From positions 62,001 through 126,000 of the forward strand of contig CANNZV010001857.1 in assembly GCA_947561585.1 (NCBI GenBank): a stretch of 64,000 bases of DNA, in the 5' to 3' direction. A model generated the notes under the pieces. That model ran no database searches. It was not told the DNA's origin and saw nothing but the letters and a program-made list of their open reading frames with translations. This document shows positions 56,215 to 64,000 of this stretch, piece after piece. The stretch is from Caprella mutica. Its lineage: Eukaryota; Arthropoda; Malacostraca; Amphipoda; Caprellidae. Within the stretch, counting starts at the first letter, position 1, and the number at the start of each line of letters is the position of its first letter. Made by a program: the position numbers and the translations under genes.

Positions 56215-57510
56215 CAGGGTGGGGCGTATGTTTGGAAGCAATTTTTCAAACATTAATATAATTTTTGAAAATAAGTTCTTAAGTAGGTGATAGGGTTTGA
56301 ACAATAGTAGAGACACTACATTATGACGTGGCAGTGTTATTTTTTACAAAAATTTAGTCAATTCAAAAATGTCAGACAAAAGAGAAACCATTATTGCTCT
56401 ACACCGTGCCGGGAAGTCAGATTCCGTCATTTCAAAGACTCTCTCAATAGCGAGATCGACTGTTTGGAAGTGTATGAAGCGTTTTAATGAGAGAGGAGAC
56501 TTGACTGATTGTCCAAGAAGTGGTAGACCACGCTCACAACGCACCAAACAACTGATAAAATGTGCCCGAGAGAAGATCAGGAGGAACCCGAAAAAGTCAA
56601 TACGATTGTTAGCCAAAACAGCTAATGTGAGTCCCAGAACAATGAGAAGAGTTGTCAAAGAAGACCTAAAGATGTCATCTTTCACCCTCCGAAAGAGACT
56701 GACTCTGTCAGAAGCTGTAAAGAAAAAGAGATTGGAGAGAAGCAAAGCACTTCTGAGAGAATTGAAGTCTGGCACGGCTGGTGAAATTGTTTGGTCTGAC
56801 GAAAAAAATTTCACAGTGGAAATGGCTCACAACCGGGGGAATGACAGAATAATTGGTAACAGTGCAAAAGATATCCCATACAACCAAAAAACTGTCCACA
56901 GAACCATGAGACCTGCTTCAGTAATGGTCTGGGCCGCCGTTTCAGAAACTTGGAGATCTCCTTTAATTTTTGTGGAACAAGGCGCCAAAATCAATGCTAA
57001 ATGTTATATTGAGAATATTTTGACGCCAATGTTGGAGTCAGCTAAGGATCACTTCGGTAATGACACTCTATGGACATTTCAGCAAGACGGCGTGACTTCA
57101 CATACTGCAAATGTCACTCAAAACTGGTGCCATGACCATCTTCCACGGTTTTGGTCTAAAGAAATGTGGCCTCCCTGCTCCCCAGATGTTAATCCTATGG
57201 ACTTTTCGGTATGGTCCATTCTTGAATCAAAGGCCTGTGGTAAATTCCATCGCAGTGTGGATGATTTAAAGCGTTCGCTCCAAAGATCTTGGAAGGAAAT
57301 TTCACAAGAACAGTTGCGTGCCGCAGTAGGAGGAGTTCGGAGGAGATTTGAGGCTGTTATTAAAAACAAGGGGGACATTTTGAATAAATTTATGATTTTT
57401 GAATTCTTAAAACCCTTATGTAATAATACATAACTGTAAATAATTAAATATATTTTTCGTTGAATTATAATATGCACTTTCATTTGCTTCCAAACTTACG
57501 CCCGACCCTA
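56215..57510 (+). mobile_element. Tc1/mariner transposon, apparently complete
   Basis: The left end CAGGGTGGGGCGTATGTTTG is matched by the inverted right end (...CAAACTTACGCCCGACCCTA), flanked by TA (56213-56214, 57511-57512). Length 1296 bp with a single intact transposase. Confidence 0.93.
56369..57433 (+). CDS. mariner transposase, DD37D type
   Basis: 354 codons. The N-terminal half has two helix-turn-helix motifs (ALHRAGKSDSVISKTLSIAR... and the NPKKSIRLLAKTANVSPRTM block) joined by a GRPR linker. The catalytic Asp residues are in WSDEKNF (about 143), FQQDG (240) and NPMDFS (278); the 37 residues between the last two define DD37D, found in maT-like and related mariner groups. No stop or frameshift. 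It binds the terminal repeats and carries out cut-and-paste at TA. Confidence 0.93.
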   Translation: MSDKRETIIALHRAGKSDSVISKTLSIARSTVWKCMKRFNERGDLTDCPRSGRPRSQRTKQLIKCAREKIRRNPKKSIRLLAKTANVSPRTMRRVVKEDLKMSSFTLRKRLTLSEAVKKKRLERSKALLRELKSGTAGEIVWSDEKNFTVEMAHNRGNDRIIGNSAKDIPYNQKTVHRTMRPASVMVWAAVSETWRSPLIFVEQGAKINAKCYIENILTPMLESAKDHFGNDTLWTFQQDGVTSHTANVTQNWCHDHLPRFWSKEMWPPCSPDVNPMDFSVWSILESKACGKFHRSVDDLKRSLQRSWKEISQEQLRAAVGGVRRRFEAVIKNKGDILNKFMIFEFLKPLCNNT

Positions 57511-57889
57511 TATATACGTGCTTCATTAACCATCAAATAAAACCCCAAACAATAAGAAGTATATACAGAACCAAATTTGACAAATCGGCTTCCTAATTGA
57601 ATACAAAATTATTCAGTTTTAGAATAGAAAAAAACTATATCTGCATGACGTACGAGTTACTGTTTTGTTGCAACACCATGCGAGTTGACATCCGAGATCC
57701 GCAAGCGAGTGGCTGACTCGCTCATGAGTGGCGAGTAAAAACAAAAAATTTGTAGTAACTCGTATGAGAGTTACTAACCTCCTGCAAATGACAGTTACTT
57801 GACTGATGCGGTCACACTGTGCGAGTAGCTGCACTACAGTAATTCGCTAGGCCAACTCGCACGTTTACTCGCACCGTGTAACAAGGCCT

Positions 57890-58145
57890 TATGAGATGTC
57901 CACCTACATCGGCCGTTAACTTAAGCATTCAGTATTCAAAGATCGAATCTTTTGTTGTGTTTTTCTGGAGTGTTCGGGCGGGAGCGCTCCGGGCGGGAAA
58001 GAACACTCCAGAAAAATGAACAAGAATGGCTTCCGAAGTAATTGAAGTCACCCTTCACCTTACAGGTAAGCCTTGGGTAACTGTTCAATTACTTATCGCC
58101 ATTCTTGTTCATTCTGGAGTGTTCCAGAGGTGCCAACTTATGAGA
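57890..58145. repeat. Hairpin repeat, locus 2, right part
   Basis: It holds the loop, including a near-palindrome GGGCGGGAGCGCTCCGGGCG (57975-57994), the inverted arm (AGAACACTCCAGAAAAATGAA to about 58093) and the trailing direct copy TTCTTGTTCATTCTGGAGTG...GGTGCCAACTTATGAGAT. Confidence 0.75.
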
Positions 58146-60690
58146 TTTTAAAGAACGCAGCAAAAGATGAGACCAACCAATTTTCAAGTACGGATTTAAG
58201 ATAAGAGCATTGAAAAATTATAACGTTGGCCAAGCCTGCGACCTTCAATATCGCCAATGATAATAATATTATGGTTTAAGAAAGAACAGGCGGCTGCTGC
58301 ACAAGTGCAGAGATTAAAATTAGCAATGTCGATTCCTGCCTCTTCCATAATTGCATCAATCCGTCTACCTATTTTTGAAATAGATGGGTAATGTTTGTAT
58401 GATTTTCGGAAACTTACAGAGTTGATTAGACTCTCCACGAAATCTAATCCATGTACTCTTTGAAGGTTAAATATAGACAGAATTTGAATTGACATTAAAA
58501 TACCTCATTTAATCAGGAATTCATTATTTCCCACATGTGGTGTATAAAGTAATTGAAATAGTCTCTTTCATGATACCAAATCTTTATACATCCATAACTT
58601 TGAAAGTTGGAACTTGATGTATAGATCATTGAGCTTATACCGTATCTCATTAATTAATAGGTTGAAATTCTAAGAGCAATACCTTCAAGAGGGAAATAAT
58701 TTTTCAAAATTCAAAACAAAAGAAACATCCCAGATCATTTGTACATGGGAGTGGTTAGTCTTATTTAATTTTTATTTTAATTGGTATCCAGGATACCTGC
58801 ACTAATTCAATAACTAACACTCTTTACTGCAAGCGATTTCACTATAGATAATCCAGTATTATAAGAAAACTATTTATGGCAGATCAATCTATCTTCAAAA
58901 GAGCTAGAATCACTTTCGGTTACAACTGAACAATTTATATCATTAACAATTTACATAATATTAGAAGTTACGATTTAACTATACATTAATAATTTACATC
59001 ATTAAATTGCATGGGATCAATTTTCTGTCTACTCAAGAAATATACCACTTGTGATCTAGCTATGTTGTTTATAGAGGTTTGGCGGAAATTCTGCACTAAA
59101 AACACATGATACTGATTTTGTACCGCAAAAGGGGTAATGAGCACTGTTGCACTTGGTCTTCCTAAATTTTATAAAGCCTCATGATACTTAAACGTTAGAT
59201 ATCAGCTACTATTCCGTAATCCCATCAAAATACCAACTTACTTTATCAGCATGAATGTTTTGATAAAAGTATATTTTTTCACAGAAAAATAAGTCTTCTA
59301 ACAGACGTTGTCAAAAACTTTAACTAATACGAGAGCATGACTGAATATTTGTAGTCTTGACAGTAAATATTTTGATGTGGACAAACTAAATGTCATTTAA
59401 AAAGGCCCTGCCAATCGAATAAAAATGGCCTTCAGTTCTAGTACATTAATGTGGGAGGTAGAGTCTTAGCATATTTAATTCCATCTATCAATAAATAATT
59501 ATAATAAATTTTAAATAAAATCTAATAAATTTATAAGAAATGTACATTCTTCAAATTGATGCATCAGTGGTAGCTAAGTACAATACTTTGAGAATTATGG
59601 TTTATGCTTACTAAACTGATTGAAAAGATTCATATTCAACTGGAAATCCATATTATCAGAGGTTATATAAACTCAGAGTAGAAGGCCACGTTTTCCACAC
59701 TTCTCCTGATGATGAATAGAAATCTTTTAAATCGAAAGCTTGAAACCAAAAATACCTTCAACGCTTACGAAAAAAAAGTAATGAAAGGGTGTCTAAATAC
59801 TTTAAGCTGGATAATCATCATCAATTTCCATTCTTTTTGTAAGTTACCATTGACAATTTTGAGAGCAATAATTTTAAGACGTTCTAAAATTATAAAGAAT
59901 AAACCTCCCCATTAAACTGCTGGAAGGCAGAGAGTCAACAGTTCGATAAATATAAAAACGTCACAATTAATAGAATTTTGCTCAAATTTGTTGCATCAAT
60001 TAAAAATCATTTCTTTCTAATGATTAGGAATTAATATAATAAATTTTCTTTCATTACTAATAACAGTGCTCTCTCTCTCTCTATCTGCAACAGTCCATTC
60101 ATATACGAATTCATCTATCAATAAAGTAGATTAAATAGTACGTAGACAAGTAACTTTCAGTTCTTAATTTTGCCAATATAGAATTCATGACTTAAGTTGC
60201 ATGATTCACAAGTAGAGCCTTTAGCTACAAACTTACTTGAGTTAGAAATGTTTTCCAATTTCGAATATCTACGGTATTATTCTCTATATGGACAGAAAAG
60301 TAATCATCTTCAAAATCAATAGAGGCCACGAGACAAATTTATTCCATTGAACCAACTACAGTTCTTCAATGTTCTAATTAATAACGTTAATAATGGATAT
60401 GCAGATTCAATGGCTTTAGATAAATTTATAAATAAATGAAGTCCTCCACTTCTTATATGAATGAGAAAACTGAACCGAAAACTATCATTATTCTCTATGT
60501 CCAATCTTCATACCTATAGACATTAATTTTTGAATTTCCAAAATAAGAAATAATTTGGAAATACAGGTTTTATGTAACTATGTGTACCAAATTTCCGGTT
60601 GAACTAGTTGTTGCCCTAGTGCAACAATGTATTTAACAGTCTTCAACTCTTCGTCAATTCCCGCGTCGCAGAAGAATTTATCGAGGAATA
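58146..60690 (-). other. AT-rich region with possible decayed minus-strand gene
   Basis: A minus-strand ORF of 99 codons (58196-58495, ATG start) contains YPSISKIGRRIDAIMEEAGI, loosely like the C-terminal part of ionotropic receptors. Near 60237-60340 an open stretch with IENNTVDIRNWKTFLTQ is followed by a perfect GTAAGT donor. A further open piece lies at 60316-60504. The pieces do not join into one frame, so I regard this as a possible gene relic of unknown family. Confidence 0.25.
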
Positions 60691-62870
60691 TAGGTAATTA
60701 GGGTAAAGTAGGTATATTGCGACACATAGTAAACTGGCCTACTAGAAAAACTATGAACAGTCTTGAATCCTAGCAGGAGGTTATCGAAATTTCCCTGTTA
60801 ATTCTCTGAATCAGAGAAAAACTTTACATAGAATGTAAGCATTAGCATATAACTAGTAAGTTAACTGGCTTCCAGCAAAAATTTTATTGAAGAACTAGAC
60901 TTGGACATGCAATTGTAAAACATATCTGTAGTGGTATTAACAGTCTGTATTTTTGAAGAAATTAATATTGGTAATTGAGACTAAAGTTCAAGTTACACGA
61001 TATGTCTAGTGTACCTTAGATGAAGCCAGTACAAGCTCGGGTCACAAATTCCCGGCTAAAATAGCTAACTAGTTGCCCTAGCTACAAATTCATAGAGACT
61101 GTCTTCAATCATAGTAGGGAATATCGAAATCCCCACTCAAATTGTTCTGAAACAGAAAATTTTCATAATGCGAGTTTATATGGAAGGAGACTCAATAGGC
61201 TTATAGCCTGTAGTTAGTTAGTAGTCACCATGAATTTGCGACGAAATTTTTAAAGCGAGTTAAAAATTTATACACAATATAGCGTAGCGTATATTTGATA
61301 TTTCCAGTGAAAGCACGGTCTCGAAATACCGGCTTCAAACTAACTAACTAGATTTACCTTAGTCACAAATTTTTAGGGTTTCTCTTCGATTCTAGCAGGG
61401 GGTTATCAAAATTCCCCTGTCTATATAATATATATCTCTGAATCAGAGAAAATATCACGATGTGAAATTATTGGAAAGAGACTATAGGCATATAACCTAT
61501 AACTAGTTAGTAGTTAACTGGATTATTATTATTAATTGTATCCATAAATTCATGGTGCTTCTTGAATGGAATACATAGCACTAGTAGCAATATCAATCTT
61601 TAAGTAGCTACCAATTATAAGCTAGATAGGGTAAAGCAGGTAAATTGCGGTACACTAACTAACTGTATCCTCTAACCACAGAAATATCATAGCTTCAAAC
61701 AATAATAAAATATAGAATGCATTCCGCTACTTCAGATATCTAAACAAATTTCAATAAAAATTCGAATCAAAAAAAAATTTGGAAAAGTTCTTGTAAAGAC
61801 TGCAATTGGACCGCAATTTACCTGTGTGACCTTAGGCAATGATTACAAACATGTATTATTTACAATTTACGCCACTTTGTACCCATTCAAAAAATTATTT
61901 TGAGTGTTTTTGCACATGTGTAAAGTTACCATATAATATATGATAAGGAAGTTCAGGAAAGTTATAGTATATACGATATATAGTGTATATTTGTTTAATC
62001 CAGTAAAGCACGGTCACGAATTTCTGGCTTGAACTAGCTAACTAGTACCCTAGTAACGAATTCTTAGGGTTTTAGTCTTCTATCCTAGCAGGGAGTTATC
62101 GAAATTCCCCTGTCTATAGTTTTTCTCTTAGTAGAGAAGAATTTCACTATGTGAAATTTGGAAAGAGACTATAGGCATAGCTAAGCCTATAGCTAGTTAG
62201 TAGTAAACTGGTAGTCACTAATTTTGTGACGAAAATTTTAAGAGAGTTAAATAGTTACTAGATATAGGGTCAAGCAGGTAAATTGCGGCACGCTAACTAA
62301 CTGCGGCCTCTAACGAAAGAAACATCATAGTTTCAAAACACACGTTAAAAATTTAAATTAATAAATTATATCATTCACCGCGCTACTTTTGATATCAATG
62401 CAACATTTCAATGTAATTTGGGAGCCGCAATTTACCTATGTGACCCTATCGTATTTTTGAGATATCCAGTTTAAACACGGTCACGAATTTCCGGCTTTAT
62501 CTATTCTAACTAGTAACTCTAGTCACGAATTCTTAAGAGTTTTTGTCTTCAATCCTAGCAAGGGGTTATCGAAATTCCCCTGTCTATACATAGTTCTCTT
62601 AATAGAAGAATTTCACAATGTGAAATTTGGAAAGAGACTCTATAGGCATAGCTAAGCCTATAGCTAGTTATACCGGCTTCGAACTAACTAACTAGATTTA
62701 CCCTAGTCACGAATTTCTAGGGTTTGTCTTCGATCCTAGCAGTGGGTTATCGAAATTCCCCTGTCTATATCTCTGAATCAGAAAAAATTTCACTATGTGA
62801 AATTATTTGAAAGAGACTATAGGCATATAACCTATAACTAGTTAGTAGTTAACTGGCTCACTTAAAAACT
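60690..62870 (+). repeat. Degenerate long tandem repeat
   Basis: Recurring words: GGTAAATTGCGG (61636, 62278, related at 60715), TCGAAATTCCCCTGTCTA (61400-62770, several), CACGAATTTCCGGCTT and GAGACTATAGGCATA. Two well-matched segments are offset by about 640 bp and shorter ones by 300-400 bp, so the array is irregular. No coding sequence. Confidence 0.8.
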
Positions 62871-63664
62871 ATCAGAAAGGCCTGTTTTCAAGTACTACGC
62901 AAGATAGGTAATTTTTTAAAATTTATAATAGCGGGCAAAAGTGGCTAAAATTGTATATCCTATAAAACTAAAAGAAAAGCTATAATAAAAACACTTATCT
63001 GTATACGAGAACATCTAGGCTTGAATGAAAACCGAATTTAATCGATCACAAACACTGATTATAAAAAGGAGAACTATTGAAAAAATAAAAATCATTTAAA
63101 ATGTTTTTTAACATTTTCTATTAAATCAAACGTTTCGGATTATAAAAAATCCATCATCAGTGGTATACAATTGTAAAACTTTCTGTAAAAATATAACATG
63201 GTTAAAATTGATTTGAAAACTAAGCAATGTTTAAAATGAGAAACTTTATTAAAATATAATAGGTCTTAAAACACATTTATAAAATAATTCTAGTTAAAGC
63301 ATTAAAATATAAATAATTAAAATAATTAGAACGGGGAAGACACTCAGAGAAGTTATGTTGTGATGCTTAATGGTAATGCGGATTGATCTTTATTGAGAAT
63401 TGGTTTGAGTCTATTGATATAAATGGATTCTAAAATTCTGAGGTCTGTGTCTGAACTATTGCATGAATCGAGTATGGAAAAGTTATCTATTTTTAAAATG
63501 TGTCTATTGTGGCTATAATGGTCTCTAATAGCTGATTTTTCTGGGTCACTGAGTGCCTTGCCCGTTCTATGGGATAAACCAATTAAGTGACGTGCGCATC
63601 TGATAAACATCTGAAGCTTAGTGCTCCCGATGTAAGATTGCTTGCAGCAATAGACAACAAGCAA
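62871..63664 (-). pseudogene. Penelope-like element 3' part: GIY-YIG endonuclease and tail
   Basis: A minus-strand frame at 63353-63664 has YIGSTKLQMFIRCARHLIGL, SHRTGKALSDPEKSAIRDH and ILESIYINRLKPILN, the GIY-YIG-type endonuclease at the C-terminus of Penelope-like elements. The reading frame ends at TAA/TGA 63353. The following tail (63100-63340) includes the TTTCGG...TCATCAGTGG word typical of Penelope termini. It is cut off at 63664. Confidence 0.85.
63133..63160 (-). ncRNA. Possible hammerhead ribozyme remnant
   Basis: On the minus strand CTGATGA is followed by a 5-bp stem (GGATT/AATCC) with an AT-rich loop, then GAAAC. This is the conserved order of hammerhead core boxes and stem II, and hammerheads are known in Penelope-like elements. 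A convincing stem III and cleavage-site strand were not found by eye, so it may be decayed. Confidence 0.35.
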
Positions 63665-64000
63665 ATAGTTTCTTCCTATATATTAATAACAAACATTTAA
63701 ACATTAAATTCACTATAGAAGAAGAAAATAATGATCAATTGCCATTTTTAGATATCATAATAAGACGAGAAAATAATAGTTTCACCACCGGAATATACCG
63801 CAAACAAACGTTTTCAGGTTTAGGGACTAACTTTTTTAGCAATATAATTATAACTATAAAATATCCTGTATCCAAACATTAATTCATAGAGCCTATTCAC
63901 TTTCCTCCTCAATTGTAAATTTTAACTCAGAGATAAACTTTTTAAGATCATTTTTTACCAATAATTTGTACCCATATAGACTATTCAATTCCCATGAACG
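63665..64000 (+). pseudogene. Penelope-like RT C-terminal fragment, opposite orientation
   Basis: On the + strand, IKFTIEEENNDQLPFLDIII and FTTGIYRKQTFSGLGTNFFS (63705-63840) match the conserved region downstream of the RT core of Penelope-like elements. Later words continue in shifted frames to the window end. It meets the minus-strand GIY-YIG fragment head to head at about 63665. Confidence 0.75.

Larger units (their letters stand above)
52137..57889. mobile_element. 5.75 kb TIR element carrying nested LINE and mariner
   Basis: The ends AGGCCCTGTTACACGGTGCG and its near-perfect complement (...CGCACCGTGTAACAAGGCCT) are flanked by TAT on both sides (52134-52136, 57890-57892). The target is the hairpin repeat, whose unbroken locus 1 copy confirms the boundaries. 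Residual element DNA (52137-52590 and 57513-57889) is rich in GCGAGT/ACTCGC words. Without the nested elements it would be about 0.8 kb. A 3-bp duplication suits PIF/Harbinger-like elements but no transposase is present. Confidence 0.8.

Noticed and set aside
63665..64000. Continuous Penelope ORF across the junction at 63665
   Set aside because: The two coding signals are on opposite strands, so they cannot be one ORF.

Overview
The window looks like a piece of an AT-rich, intron-containing invertebrate genome, most likely an arthropod. That rests on a multi-exon UNC93A-like gene, a very high load of animal-type transposons (Ty3/gypsy, LINE, Penelope, mariner, Merlin, piggyBac-type MITEs, foldback elements) and possible chemoreceptor-like relics. 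There is no prokaryotic signal, and I cannot name a species. Host coding sequence is only a few percent of the 64 kb; most of the rest is nested mobile DNA. Layout. 1-6706: 3' part of a Ty3/gypsy element on the + strand with an unusual domain order (RT, RNase H, OTU-like, retropepsin, integrase). Its integrase is split by a 1.26 kb TTAA-flanked DNA element (3001-4258). 6707-13802: two inverted copies of a 1.25-1.56 kb repeat flank a minus-strand gypsy fragment (7954-9698), a minus-strand LINE fragment (about 10210-11385) and a host exon. 12117-14554: 3' exons of an unidentified + strand host gene, with two possible splice acceptors 26 nt apart that would give different C-termini. 14.6-24.7 kb: minisatellites, a TIR element (18301-21217) that contains a foldback element and a LINE 5' piece encoding a 2A (StopGo) motif, a decayed LINE (21597-23578), and one exon-like ORF at 23688-23859. 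24731-34608: an eight-exon gene for a 491-residue UNC93A-like multispan membrane protein. Its introns hold at least four transposon insertions, three of them nested in intron 3. 35438-45328: a complete minus-strand LTR retrotransposon with 442-bp LTRs that differ at only three clustered bases, flanked by CTGG duplications. It carries gag, pol and a small membrane-protein ORF in the env position; gag/pol have several breaks. 46109-46690: a Merlin-type element with an 8-bp TSD and a transposase remnant. 47275-47528: a small foldback element. 48.1-60.5 kb: two related hairpin repeats, possible decayed minus-strand receptor-like fragments, and a 5.75 kb TIR element (52137-57889) stuffed with a nearly full-length LINE and an intact DD37D mariner. 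60.7-62.9 kb: degenerate long tandem repeats. 63.1-64.0 kb: two head-to-head Penelope-like pieces with a possible hammerhead ribozyme remnant. How it fits together. No operon or pathway is encoded; the informative content is a transposon stratigraphy. Several insertions can be dated relative to each other because exact target-site duplications survive. A recurring theme is a class of foldback DNA elements whose termini are built from tandem 15-17 bp units and which make 8-10 bp target duplications; these occur inside and outside the UNC93-like introns.
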